Shown: one piece after another, positions 44,900 to 55,717 of the stretch
How positions within the stretch are numbered: position 1 is the first letter of the stretch
Layout: every line of letters starts with the position of its first letter
NCBI GenBank assembly: GCA_029747015.1
Contig: JAKOGI010000438.1
Location: 512,001 to 576,000, forward strand
Direction of reading: 5' to 3'
DNA length: 64,000 nucleotides
DNA from: Carnegiea gigantea
Taxonomy: Eukaryota; Streptophyta; Magnoliopsida; Caryophyllales; Cactaceae
Notes under the pieces: generated by a model
The model's input: only the letters and a program-made list of their open reading frames with translations
Database searches by the model: none
Told to the model about the DNA's origin: nothing
Program-made: the position numbers and the translations under genes

Positions 44900-46430
44900 A
44901 GTGTTGTCAAATTCTTGCACTTTTTTTTTTTAAAAAAAAATGTTCGTAATTAATATAGAATTTATATTTATAATAAACTCTATATCAATTACTGGCATTG
45001 CGCATGGATATTAGTTGGAAAAATTTCGTAGAACACAGTTGCAAGTGCGCGCACACACATATACTTTAAAAAAGTTTATTTACTAATAAATTGTATATAT
45101 CAACCGTATTTTATAGCAAGTCAAAATGTATCGAGTACACATATAGAACCAACTTTAAAGTTTGCTGTATAGAACAAACATATACATAGCATTTAATTTG
45201 CTAGCTATCCCCTAATGTACTTCTAGCAATATTCATCCAGCTTTCTTCAACCATCATGTGAACCAAGTCCTTCCACATCCTTATATGCCATCTGAAATAA
45301 TCCAAAATGTTCACAAAAAAAAAAAAGATAGGTTAGAGAAATGAAATTAATTACTCTCAGTATGTAACAAAATAGAGAAGAAAATTTCAAGTCACAAATT
45401 GAAGAATTTGCCAATAAGTAATCATACTTCAGTTATTTTATAGTTGTAAAATCACATAACATAGCAATCTATTGAAGAAATAAGACGTATTAATTCTAAA
45501 TCGAATGACTATGAAAAGGAAAAAAACTGATAGCAATAGAACTAAAACACAGTTAGCATCTCCTTCTGAACAACACAACAATGACATCAAAAATGAAGTG
45601 GAAAGCATGAGTAAGAGAGTGAGAGATAGAATTCCTAAAATGGTGGGGAAAAAACTGACAGCAATGTCAAAAATGTGACTGCAACAACTGTAACTGCAAC
45701 AACAACACCAATAGCATGATGGTATAACAACAACACCATGTCTCAACAAGCATAGCACACAAAGCATCAATAAACCATATGTATGTCCAATATTTCATCT
45801 CGAATGCAAGTTTACTTTAATTTCAACAATGTAAAAACAGCTCATACCTTATCAAATGACTCTAAATGTAGTAGCTGTAATTAGATTGTAAGGAGGCTCA
45901 CAAAAAGGGAGTAATGTACATTAAATTTTTCAGCATCTGAAATCAATCAATTGGGATCTGTGCAATGTCCAGACTTCATCTTCAAATTTTAGAATTAACT
46001 AGCTAATAAGCATCTAATATCCAAGAAATTTTCTTCAGATTTAAGAATTTCACGCACCCATAAACACTAACAAATCAAAGTGGCCAATTGATGTAATCAG
46101 TTCCAAATTCTAAACTTAATCGACTAGTTCAGCGCTTATCTCACCTTGCCACATCTTAAATGCAAATATCCAATCATTGCAATTGATATATGTGTCGGAA
46201 TTCTTCTGCTAAGTTATACTTCACCCATTTCAGCATAAAATCTAGACAGTGAGATTAATACCACAAATAACTTTGATCAATAAACATGACTTAATTTATG
46301 ATTTACGAGTGACCTTAGATGCCAACATCAATAATACCCTCATGTATCATCAACTTAATAAAACCCGCCGAGTTGGTGTGTTTGTTTTTTCATAAGTGAG
46401 AGCTAATCAAAATGTAGAGAGAAATTACAA
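44900..46430. other. CACTA interior without a recognised gene
   Basis: AT-rich sequence with no conserved domain. The minus-strand frame 45438-45770 is Cys, Ser and Leu rich and has no recognisable family. Confidence 0.4.
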
Positions 46431-46436
46431 TACACA

Positions 46437-46510
46437 AGCATGCTGGCTTCTTTCAAAAGCTATTTTATCTCTGCACGCAATTTCTTTTCCTCATCACTCA
46501 TGGCTCCTCC
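46437..46510 (-). pseudogene. GET1/WRB-like exon fragment, N-terminal coiled-coil part
   Basis: The minus strand encodes SDEEKKLRAEIK, a stop, then LLKEAS. This matches the conserved coiled-coil region of plant GET1 (WRB-type receptor for tail-anchored proteins at the ER), which has a RAEIKQLLKEAS segment. The in-frame stop replaces one residue. It lies downstream, on the minus strand, of the C-terminal GET1 pieces at 47866-48095, the reverse of the gene order. Confidence 0.6.
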
Positions 46511-47508
46511 ATTCTGGAGAGAAACAAAAATAATTTAAGCAGATGTCTTGAATGAGCCCAACAAACACATACAGTAACACAAAGATCAAGTTATTTGAAT
46601 TTGGAGGGGGACAACACAAAAGAATTTGATATAAAACAAAGAAACAGGGCATCTCAGACTTCAAGTTAGTATTTTCCCCAGCAGAAAAAGAAGGGTGATG
46701 GATTGACCAGCAGTTGCAAGGTTTGTGGAAAGCCTCCCTCAAACAAGCTTCACCAAAACAACCAGAAGCCTCTTACATGACAAACTTCCCAAAAATAAGG
46801 TTGACTACCCTCCTACATAATAGTATCCAAGCCACAACACTGACCTGCAATTCAACCAAGATTAGCAACGTTTGCTTCTTACAAATCAATGAATAGATCA
46901 CTGGTGAAGCAATCACAATGAGCAGATTTTGAAGGATCTTTGTTATCAGATATGAATCAGCCATTTGCTCTTTCTGTTGTATCTAACCCATAAGGACTCT
47001 ATCATTCAGAATCTGCTGCAGACTCTCAGTCACTATGACCATGGTATGGTACCATAAGTCCCACTTTAGGCTGAACTGAACACTCCCCTCTCTAACCCAA
47101 AGAAAAAAAAAGTCCTAGGTTACCTTATTAAGCTTATACCTTACGCTGAAAAAGGAACATTGGACAAGAATTGAACAATATAAATGCTCATTGAAATGCC
47201 TACATATAGAGACCTTTAGAAACAATAGAACAGAACACATGCCATAGCTAAAAGCTTTCCACGCAAGGAGCCCCTTTTGAAAATTAAGAATTTGGCATCT
47301 GAGCTAAACTCTGCAGGTCATCACAGCCATGATTACAGTCATAAGCAGCTGAGCTCTTCAGGCAATAAACCTTTTGAGGAAGAAAAATGTATTCCTTAAT
47401 TAGAACTACATTTTCCAAAAATCAAATACTTTCAACCTAGAAAGAACAAAGGAGAAAAAAAATCTACCTAGAGGAAAAGGGTAAGATAATTTCCAGAAAC
47501 ACATACCA

Positions 47509-47703
47509 TTAGTTTGTCTTTTGATCTAGCACTAGATCTAAACGATAGTATTCCTCATGCACCAAGGGAAATAAATCAGAGCAGAGCCATCCAGCTTTCA
47601 TTAAAAGAAAACTCACAGAGCAACCATCATTGCTTCTCTCAAAGACTATAACGTGCTTGCCTACCAACTTCCAAAGAAAGATTGGTGAATAGCGGTAGGT
47701 CAA
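47509..47703 (-). other. unrecognised frame inside the CACTA
   Basis: A 64-residue minus-strand frame (including FLWKLVGKHVIVFERSND and LFPLVHEEYYRLDLVLDQ) that could be another captured exon. I do not recognise it. Confidence 0.25.
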
Positions 47704-47865
47704 AACTAGATGTAGCTACTAAACTTGTGAAATGCCATGTTTATTCCTCCAGAGATTACGATATAGGTGGACACCAAGGGAAGGTTAGGAAACGATTGAA
47801 TAGAAAACACAAAACTCACACCAGTAGTAAAATAAAATAACTTGTAAACAGTGTAAATGACTTAC

Positions 47866-47947
47866 CAATGGGCTGCACAAGCTCCCTGGGTATTGATGCC
47901 ACTGGAGATTTCCAAAACCATACTCCCAGCACAAGATAGGTCAGTGC
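47866..47947 (-). pseudogene. GET1/WRB-like exon, membrane segment
   Basis: The minus strand encodes ALTYLVLGVWFWKSPVASIP followed by RELVQPI. This matches the membrane segment and following loop of plant GET1. The fragment is bordered by TTGCAG (acceptor side) and GTAAGT (donor side), so splice signals of the source gene are kept. In the source gene the protein, with its partner, receives tail-anchored proteins at the ER membrane. Confidence 0.72.
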
Positions 47948-48031
47948 CTGCAACATAAAAGAAGTCAATTGGGAACTTTAAAAACTTCACAGAATCAAGG
48001 AGCTGCTCAAGATTAGTCCACAAGAGAGTAC

Positions 48032-48095
48032 CTTTACAGGAGTCACATACTTCATATATGGATCATATGATGATTTCCTCTCCATCATTTGTCAC
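48032..48095 (-). pseudogene. GET1/WRB-like exon, region before the membrane segment
   Basis: The minus strand encodes ERKSSYDPYMKYVTPVK and ends at a GTACTC donor-like sequence. The next exon-like piece at 47866-47947 continues in the order expected for GET1 (KSSYDPYLKYL then ALTYLVL). The intron between them is about 85 bp. Confidence 0.65.
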
Positions 48096-48994
48096 TCTTG
48101 ATCTGGAAATGAGCAGAACATTTTAGGAAGATTGCAACATGACCTCCAATCATTCAAATTTTAGCCTGATTATTCATTCCCCTGGTGGCTCCTCTAATAA
48201 GGGGAAAAAATATATATGAAATGGATGATCATATAAGAAAATAAAATATCATTTAGAAAGAGAAATTCTAGTGTCACCAAATACCTTTTGATTTTCCTCT
48301 CGAATAAGCTATTTTCAACTTTAGAGTTGCTTCTGAAAACTTAACTTCACAAGATCTAGTCTTTTCTTCAATCATACTCAGCGCTAAGATTAGGGAATCA
48401 AGCAGTAATAAAGTGTCCGAAGCTGGTGATTTTTAGTGCCACGGATAAATGTAAATGAACTTAGGTGACTTTAAGTGGGTTTTAGCAAGCATTGCAGTTT
48501 ATAATCCTGAGAAATATAACAACTATCCTATGTGTCAATCTTGTGCACAACTCAGGCACATGCTCCCTATAAATGCAGTTTTGTTGGTATGGTCAGAGAT
48601 GGCATCCTCAGTTGGATTAATATTAAATGCAGGGAGGAAGGTATGTGGAATTCATAAAAAAGTTCATTAGAGTAAAAGGAATAAGCAACAGAGATGTGTG
48701 GTTCAAACAACAATTATAACTAGGGCGATTGAGTTGTGGTAGCATGGAAATGATGGTGTGTTCAACAAGGTTAAAACAGATGGTGTGAAGGTGATGGGTG
48801 TTTAAAAATTTCCTTTAAAAATCCTTTAAGAATTAAACAATTTGGCAATGCATCCAAACAATTACGTCTTGAATTCGCTCAAACATGAACACTATTAATT
48901 ATAGCAAGAGAAACAGAAATAGACAAAGACTAAACTGCCATACTTGATATGAAAACAAGCATTGAGAGGAGCTCTGAGCTTCTATTCAATTGAA

Positions 48995-49122
48995 CACATA
49001 CACATGGGTTGTATTCAAGATAGATAGTGGTAAGCTTTTCCCTTGAACTAGCAACTGCATTAGCTAGGTTTTACAAGGGTGTAATCTCATTATCATTAAG
49101 CCACAAATCTTCCAAGCTGAAC
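48995..49122 (-). pseudogene. SDS22-like exon fragment, C-terminal part
   Basis: The minus strand encodes LEDLWLNDNEITPL, a stop, then NLANAVASSREKLTTIYLEY and NPC. This matches the last LRR and cap of SDS22, the leucine-rich regulatory subunit of protein phosphatase 1. The in-frame stop shows it is not functional. Confidence 0.78.
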
Positions 49123-49229
49123 GCGAGAAAATAAGCAAAGGACATATTTTAATATCAGCTGCCAGAAAGATACGATATGCATGATAATTAGCCTGTAATG
49201 AATGGAAGACATTGCTAAGAGATATGCAT

Positions 49230-49385
49230 CATACTTTTTCAGCTTTTCAATATCATCAATAGAAGTTAGCTTATTTGAAGATACATCTAGGATACAGAGG
49301 TTTGCCAAGGTTGATAGACCCTTCATTTTCGAAATACCATTACGGTTTAAGTATAATTCTTCGATCAAGGGCTATACATTCCTGC
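49230..49385 (-). pseudogene. SDS22-like LRR exon fragment, middle part
   Basis: The minus strand encodes EELYLNRNGISKMKGLSTLA, NLCILDVSSNKLTS and IDDIEKL, two to three 22-residue SDS22-type leucine-rich repeats. The preceding ECIAL is in a different frame, so one indel is present. It sits between the other two SDS22 pieces in the order of the source gene. Confidence 0.82.
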
Positions 49386-49496
49386 AATTTTTGATGTTAC
49401 AACAAACATTCATTACTTACTGAGAATAGAAGCTGCAGGTATGGACAACATAACAGCCCTCGGCCTATAAAAAACATTAAGAATAACTGATACCTT

Positions 49497-49690
49497 AAGT
49501 GCCTTCATAACTGTCAAGCAGTTGTTCTGCAAGTTAGGTTTCTTAATGCATTTCAAGCCACATAGGTTCATTGCCTTAATTCAATTCCCACCAAGCCATA
49601 ATTCATCCAATGCTAGTTCAATACCACGAATATGAAAAATTAATCAAAAACTAAACACATTCAAGCACTTTGAGACTTGTAAAATCAAAA
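49497..49690 (-). pseudogene. SDS22-like LRR exon fragments, upstream part
   Basis: 49497-49625 encodes LDELWLGGN, a stop, IKAMNLCGLKCIKK, then NLQNNCLTVMKALK, again SDS22-type repeats. At 49651-49690 a short piece DFTSLKVLECV could be the preceding repeat. Order and strand agree with the downstream SDS22 pieces, so a genomic segment of the gene, introns included, appears to have been captured. Confidence 0.72.
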
Positions 49691-49729
49691 AAAATAGAAA
49701 ATAGCCAACATGAACCTATTAAAATAGTA

Positions 49730-50470
49730 ATAAGAATTAGAGCGGATGATAGAGAGAAAGAGATAGACCTTCTCCTCTTCACTAACATCAATCCATTTAG
49801 GGATAATGATGATGATGATACAGAACCTAAAATCAAACTTAGGGTTTTGCAAATCAAACAGGGGGTATCGACGCAAACTGAATTGGTAGAACGATCTTTG
49901 CCCTCATATGTAATCAGCAAAATTGGAATCTGTTATTGGAATCAACAGACTGGAGAAAATTGATGTTAACTTCAAGCATCGTCGTTTGCTAAAATTCGGC
50001 ATCGAACCTTACGAAGTTACCCACAAAAACCTTGAGGGCCACCATGAAATTGACCGAGATTATCTAAGCTTATGCTGATAGCTACTGTTTGGCGACCAAC
50101 TACATGCTTGCCGTGAAGCTCGATGAACCCTAAATTGACTTTCAGAGTCTAGCTTCTTTAAGTCACTGCCCAGAATCGTGAGGCTTCTTCACCAGCAATC
50201 GTGAGGCTAGATTCAAGATGAATTCGCCAACCAGACGCACACCCAGATGATCGAACAAGGCGTGGAAGGCCAGGATTGAGGAGTTCGAATTCTGAGGAAG
50301 TTTTTGCTGCCCAGAGTTCGCAACCTAGATGAAGAACGAATTGAGGAGTTGAATTCTAGGGATTCAATTGCATGCGCTGGAGCTATTTTTTGCTAGAGTG
50401 ATTTCACTTTTGCGGGGGAGGGGTAGACGACGGTGCCTAAGCCTGCACAAGTACCCGCTAATCTTTCCAT
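49730..50470. other. right interior of the CACTA, no recognised gene
   Basis: Holds GAT repeats (49805-49822) and GC-richer sequence at 50100-50450. No domain is recognised. On the minus strand this is upstream of the captured SDS22 pieces and could contain the promoter or first exon of a chimeric transcript. Confidence 0.3.
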
Positions 50471-50821
50471 CATTAATTTGTCTTATTATTATTTTATTTT
50501 GTTAGATATTTTGTGTATTTTTTTTGTTTTTTATTCCTTTTGCTAATATATTTAGGGCATGTTCTTTTCGTGGGTAAATAGGGTGGGTAAAAGGGTGAAG
50601 TAGGTTGAAATAGGTTGAGGTAGGTTGAGGTAGGTTGAAGTTGGTATTTTTTTTTTTGAGGTGGGTTGAAATAGGTTGAAATAGGTTGAAGTGGGTTGAT
50701 GTTGGCTGAAGTGAATTGAAGTTGGTATATTTTTTATGTAGTGGATTGAAGTGGGTTAAAATAATAAGAATGTAACTAATGTGTGATAATTTATGAAGTT
50801 ATCGAAATTTTGTGAAATTTT

Positions 50822-51495
50822 TGTTTATTCTTTTTTATTTTTTTATTTTTTTATTTTTTATTTTTTATTTTTTTATTTTTTATTTTTTATTTTTTATTTT
50901 TTTATTTTTTATTTTTTACTTTTGATTTTTGATTTTTTGATTTTTTGATTTTTGATTTTTAATTTTTCATGTTTCATTTTTCATTTTTTATTTTTTATTT
51001 TTTTATTTTTCATTTTTTATTTTTCATTTTTCTATTTTTTATTTTTTATTTTTTTATTTTTCTATTTTTCTATTTTTTTATTTTTTTATTTTTTATTTTT
51101 TATTTTTCATTTTTCATTTTTTATTTTTTATTTTCATTTTTTATTTTTATTTATTATTTTTCATTTTTCATTTTTCATTTTTTATTTTTCGTTTTTCATT
51201 TTTTATTTTTCATTTTTTTATTTTGATTTTTATTTTTTATTTTTTCTTTTTTATTTTTTCTTTTTTCTTTTTTTATTTTTTATTTTCATTTTCATTTTTT
51301 ATTTTTTATTTTCATTTTTTATTTTTTATCTGTAGTTTTTATTTTTATTTTTATTTTTTATTTCTTATTTTTTGTTTCTTATTTCGTATTTTTTATTTTT
51401 TATTTTTTAATTTCTTGGTTCTTATTTTTTATTTTTTATTTTTTTATTTATTATTTTGTAATTTATTTTTGTAATTTTTAATTTTTAATTTTTTA
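50822..51495. repeat. (TTTTTA)n-type low-complexity arm
   Basis: About 670 bp of TTTTTATTTT, TTTTTCATTT and similar units, forming the left inner arm of the palindrome. Open frames here encode only Phe-rich repeats. Confidence 0.92.
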
Positions 51496-51860
51496 TTCAA
51501 AAAATAAAAATTAAAATTAAAAAATAAAAATTAAAAAGTAAAAAATAAAACAAACAACGTAAAAAATACAAAATAAAAAATAAAAAATAAAAAATAAAAA
51601 ACAAAAACAAAAAAGAAAAAAGAAAAAAGAAAAAAGAAAAAAGAAAAAAATAAAAATAAAAAGTAAAAAATAAAAAATAAAAAAATAAAAAAATAAAAAA
51701 ATAAAAATAAAATTAGAAAATTAAAAAATTAAAAAATTAAAAAAATTAAAAATTAAAAATTAAAAGTTAAAAAATTAAAAAATTAAAAAATAAAAAATAA
51801 AAAATAAAAATAAAAATAAAAATAAACAATTAAAAAAAAATAAAAAATAAAAAAGAATGA
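51496..51860. repeat. (TAAAAA)n-type low-complexity arm
   Basis: A-rich complement of the left arm, shorter by about 300 bp, so the two arms have expanded or contracted independently. Confidence 0.92.
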
Positions 51861-52557
51861 ACAAAAATTTCACAAACTTTCGATAACTTCATAAATTATT
51901 ACGCATTAGTTTCATTCTCATTATTTTAACCCACTTCAATCCACCACATACAAAATATACCAACTTCAACGCACTTTAACCTACATCAACCCACTTTAAT
52001 CTAATTCAATCTATTTCAACCTACTTCAAAAAAAATACCAACTTCAGCCTACCTCAACCTACCTCAACCTACTTCAACCGACTTCACCCTTTTTTCCACC
52101 CAATGTACTCACGAAAACAACAGGCCCTAAATCCCATATGATACTTTACAAATTATTAAAATTATGAAGGGAGTGGGTTGAAGTTGGTCGAAGTGGGTTG
52201 AAGTACGTTGAGGTAGGTTGAAGTTGGGATTTTTTTTTTTTTCAAGTGGGTTGAAGTAGGTTGAAGTAGGTTGAAGTGGGTTGAAGTTGGTAAATGTGGA
52301 TTGACCCACGAAAAGAACAGGCCCTTAGATATAATATTGAAATATTTTGTACAAATTACCTCATTAATATAATAAAAAGTACTTATAAAAGCTTTTTTGA
52401 ATTCCCCACACTTAATAAGTATAGGAATAAGTTTATAATTTATCCATACTTGTTAAATGAAGAATCAAGAAAACTAGCTAATCTTATCATTTTTCTCCCC
52501 ACACTTTAATTAAGTGTGGTGATACAAATGTGGGAGGGTGCATTATTTTTTGTAGTG

Positions 52558-53374
52558 TTTAGATTTTGGTTTGGTATTTGTATTGGTGAGTAATCTTGAG
52601 TGTAAGTGTTTGATCTTGAGGTGGTTTGAAGCCCTTGGTTGAAGGCTATTCTCAGTCAAGCCCTTCCGCTCAAATTTTGCAAAACGTTGGTTAGTTGTTT
52701 AATCCTTAACCATGCATGAGTAGTTTAATTTTTGTTCAGAGATTTAGTAGTTTATGAAAGTGTTGTTGGATCATGTTTTAATCTAAAGGATTGTGCTTAT
52801 TTTCAAGATTAGTTTGATTTTATTCTATTAAGTGATTATCATATTGTGAGTAAATTTTTGGCCAAAGTTTGCTTGCATATTTGAAACAATCGAGTGAAAA
52901 AGTGAAAGGTGACATTTGATTGTTAGACTGCTTGATAAAACCTGACATAACGTCGTTTCGAAAGAGAGATTTGCATGTTAGGAGGACTAGTAAGTAATCA
53001 AAAATGTTTAACTTAGATTAAGACAAATTAGTTCGAAAGAACGACTTTTACTTAATTTAAGCAAATTTGGTTGATTTCGAAAGAATAGGCCAAATTTTTG
53101 TATAGATTGCAATTGCTCGAGATTAACCAATTTGTGAAAAAGCATATGTTTGTCGTTTTGATCCAATTACTTTTCATAACTACATAAATTCCTATGCATG
53201 TTTCCTTAATTGATTTAAAAATCAGTGAATTAGAAGTTGTTAAATTGAAATCATTTGAATTAGAATTTTACTTAGCATATTCGGATAGACAAGACTCGAA
53301 AGATTACATTGGTCCCTGAGGAACGATATCTTTTATCTATACTATGATTACCCGTGCGCTTGCGGCAATGGTCA
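52558..53374 (+). repeat. 3' LTR of the Athila-like element, right part
   Basis: Resumes with TTTAGATTTTGGTTTGGTAT after the CACTA and matches the 5' LTR to its end. It ends with GGTCA, followed by the target duplication GTCCT. Confidence 0.9.
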
Positions 53375-53379
53375 GTCCT

Positions 53380-53787
53380 ATATACCGCAAATCACTCACA
53401 GGATATTTTGTAATGCTTGGTGGATCCCCTATCTCCTGGGGAAGCAAGAAGCAGATTACAGTCTCTCGCTCATCAGCTGAAGTAGAGTATAGATCCATGA
53501 CCTTTACAACAAATGAATTGGTTTAGATAAGGTCGTTCCTAGCATCCATTGCTATCTTCTCTCCCTCTATGAAGCTCGTCTATGATAGTCAAGTGGCATT
53601 GCATATAGCACGCAATCCAGTCTTTCATGAGAGAACGAAACACATTGAAATTGATTGCCACTTTGTTCGTGAAAAACTTGAAGCGAACACTTTTACCCTA
53701 TCTCATGTTAGTATCAAACAACAACTAGTTGATATCTTCACCAAAGCACTTGGAAAGGCTCAAATTGTGAGAACTACCATAGCATAA
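53380..53787 (+). pseudogene. RNase H end of the host copia element
   Basis: Resumes the copia frame with YRKSLTGYFVMLGGSPISWG and continues with SRSSAEVEYRSM, then a stop near 53524. After it come [20 protein letters not shown] and [12 protein letters not shown], the conserved end of copia RNase H. Together with 36540-36600 it would make one domain. Confidence 0.88.
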
Positions 53788-53858
53788 TTATTGTAATATT
53801 GCATAGTATTTCAGCTCATGCATAAATACGTGGATAAGTACTAGTACTAGATTTGATT

Positions 53859-53876
53859 AAAAAAAAGCGGGGAGAA
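53859..53876 (+). other. polypurine tract of the host copia element
   Basis: AAAAAAAAGCGGGGAGAA follows the RNase H region. It should mark the start of the 3' LTR, but the sequence after it does not resemble the 5' LTR. Confidence 0.6.
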
Positions 53877-53882
53877 TACATG

Positions 53883-55714
53883 TGGATTAATAAGCTATTA
53901 AATGAAAAATCAAACTTGTCCAATAAAGAAGACAAGATTTAGTGCTGTCCATTTTGATTTAGATCACTAGATTTAGTTCACAAGAGAAGATCAAAGTCAA
54001 CAAACAAACTTAAATAATTTTTAGAAATTTTTTCTAGGTAGTTGTTTAAATGGGGGCAAACTCACCGTTGTTGGGTAGCCCAACCAGAGACTCAACAGAA
54101 ATGGATAATGAGTCCGACTCATTCGTCATTACTTGGCGAATGCCCTAAGGAATGACTTCATTTTTAGGTTGCCTAGTAAACTATGTTACGCCGTTAGTGC
54201 TGAGTTTTCTTTTGACGCCGATTTTTCTACAGCATCTAACCTGACTCTAGATTTTCTCTATCTCTCTTTGTAATCTATTTGTACCATTTTTTGGTCCCCC
54301 TTAGATGGGATCATTGAACTAAAAATAATTCTGCGATTTTAATCTTTATGATGACCAAATGCCTATGTGCATATCATGACCCAAATCTAAGCCATAATCT
54401 TAGATCCAACTACTTTTTGTTTGTTAGGTCCATAGTCAGTGCCTTTCCGATACTAATGGAGAAAAAAGTTGGGGTTGAGCAAAAGAATTCTTCTCCAGCG
54501 TGTCGCTTTGACCAACGAGCCAGGCTTCTGAGTGTTGCCTGACATGCCAAAATTCTTTGAAGTGTTGAAGCCTCCAAAGGATGACGAAAATTGGCGCCGT
54601 TACTATGCATTGGTTAGCCTGTCTACCTTTTTTTCCCTTATTAGTCTGGGTGTTGGGTTGCTGTGACGGCCGCGTTGAATAATTTCCTCCTTCTATAACG
54701 GACCTTCTTTATTCTTGCACTTCTCTCTCTTCTATCTTATCCCAAAAGTGGCAAAACAATGTGAACGTCTCTTCTTTTTTTTTTTTTAAAGATAAATTGG
54801 TTATATTTTACTTTGTAATTCTTTTATCTATCACATTGGAATAATATAAACCAAAAATATTGTATAAGTTGTGTTTTATGATTTATATTTCACGTATAGG
54901 TAAAAGTTATGAATTCATCAATTTAATGATTTGATTTAATTATCTAAATTAGTCAAATCAGTAAATTAGATATAATTAAGTAAATTGGCCAATCTTGACC
55001 TATTTTCAATGGTTTTAAATTTATTCTAATTTAAATAGGTTATATATTATATTAATAGTGTTCATAATTTGAACTAAAGATGAACCTAAAATTGTGTCAT
55101 TATTAATATGACATGGGTACAATATCTACAAACCTCAATGAAGAACAACAAAGGGCCAAAAAACTTTGCTAAATACTATTATAGACTTTTCTTTTACAGG
55201 TCTGCAAATTGTTCATTTAAAAAACCGAAAGCTAAGCTATTGGCTATATACAATATTAATCTAAATTAGACATTTATTGTGATAGTAGTATCGAAGGAAG
55301 AAAAAAAATATAGGGCTAATGTAAGTCAAATAAAGTAGAACTATTTATTTGTAAGTAAGTCTTGCATGAAACCATGTTACGGTGACTTATCGTGAGGTGG
55401 ATTAAATGCTCATTCCTTGTCTGCTCAAATTAAAAAGAAAAAAATTGTCACATAAGTCATTTCACGGTAAAGTTGGATAAAACAGTCCTCCATAAGAATT
55501 TGTAATTTATTTGAAATTATATTGGTGAAATACTGTAATTTTTACTCTATCGAATTATGTAATTGTTTTTTGAATTTTGCTAGCTTAATATACATTTTGG
55601 ATTGTACCTCTTTTTAGACCACTTATATTAAAATACTAATGGTGTGGATTAAATAGAAAGCAAATTATTGTATGCCTCTTTCATATAATATTTGAATAGA
55701 AGTATCATTTATAT
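53883..55714. other. AT-rich stretch without a recognised gene
   Basis: A possible unrelated LTR or promoter-like part lies at 54050-54330. Short frames near 54350-54610 show no domain. The rest is AT-rich with a poly-T run near 54775. Confidence 0.4.
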
Positions 55715-55717
55715 TTA

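Larger units (their letters stand above)
50555..52324. mobile_element. Tourist-like MITE with an internal inverted duplication (foldback)
   Basis: The left end GGGCATGTTCTTTTCGTGGG and right end CCCACGAAAAGAACAGGCCC are inverted repeats flanked by TTA (50552-50554 and 52325-52327). From 50555 to 52127 the element is a large palindrome. GGTTGAAGT-type repeats, a conserved segment and T-rich repeats on the left are mirrored on the right as A-rich repeats and CAACTTCAACC-type repeats. The centre is near 51497. The part 52128-52324 is a normal right end of the family. It is nested in the CACTA element. Confidence 0.82.
44627..52557 (-). mobile_element. CACTA (En/Spm) transposon with captured gene fragments
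   Basis: The ends CACTACAAGAAATAATG and CATTATTTTTTGTAGTG are near-perfect inverted repeats with the CACTA signature. They are flanked by TTT on both sides (44624-44626 and 52558-52560), the 3-bp duplication of this superfamily. Subterminal repeats of the type CCACACTTATAAGTGTGG occur at both ends (for example 44683-44700 and 52499-52520). I recognise no TnpA or TnpD transposase. The interior holds host-gene-like exon fragments on the minus strand and a foldback MITE. Length 7931 bp. It is probably non-autonomous. Confidence 0.9.
36606..53374 (+). mobile_element. Athila-like Ty3/gypsy derivative without RT or integrase
   Basis: LTRs at 36606-37891 and 44167-53374 (the second split by a CACTA element) bracket an interior with primer site, Gag, a protease-like ORF and an Athila-type downstream ORF. 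Both ends carry TG/CA and the target duplication GTCCT (36601-36605 and 53375-53379). Only about 0.8 kb separates the protease ORF from the downstream ORF, so the RT, RNase H and integrase part of pol is missing. It must have been moved by proteins of a relative, or lost pol later. Confidence 0.87.
32618..53880 (+). mobile_element. Ty1/copia element, host of the nested insertions
   Basis: The left part (32618-36605) holds the LTR, primer site, Gag, protease, integrase and partial RT. The right part (53380-53880) holds the end of RNase H and a purine tract. Between them sits the Athila-like insertion. RNase H reads across the junction: DSDWG on the left, then YRKSLTGYFVMLGGSPISW on the right. 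Stops, frameshifts and a deletion of the RT catalytic box show it is dead. No LTR matching the 5' one follows the purine tract, so the 3' LTR is lost or too diverged to see. Confidence 0.87.

Noticed and set aside
50952..51474. Long open frames encoding Phe-rich protein
   Set aside because: They arise only from the TTTTTA-type simple repeat in the foldback MITE.
44627..52557. Functional SDS22 or GET1 genes
   Set aside because: In-frame stops, an indel in the LRR part, missing exons and the location between CACTA ends all indicate captured fragments.
53883..54340. 3' LTR of the host copia element
   Set aside because: Its position after the purine tract is right, but it shows no visible similarity to the presumed 5' LTR at 32618-32846.
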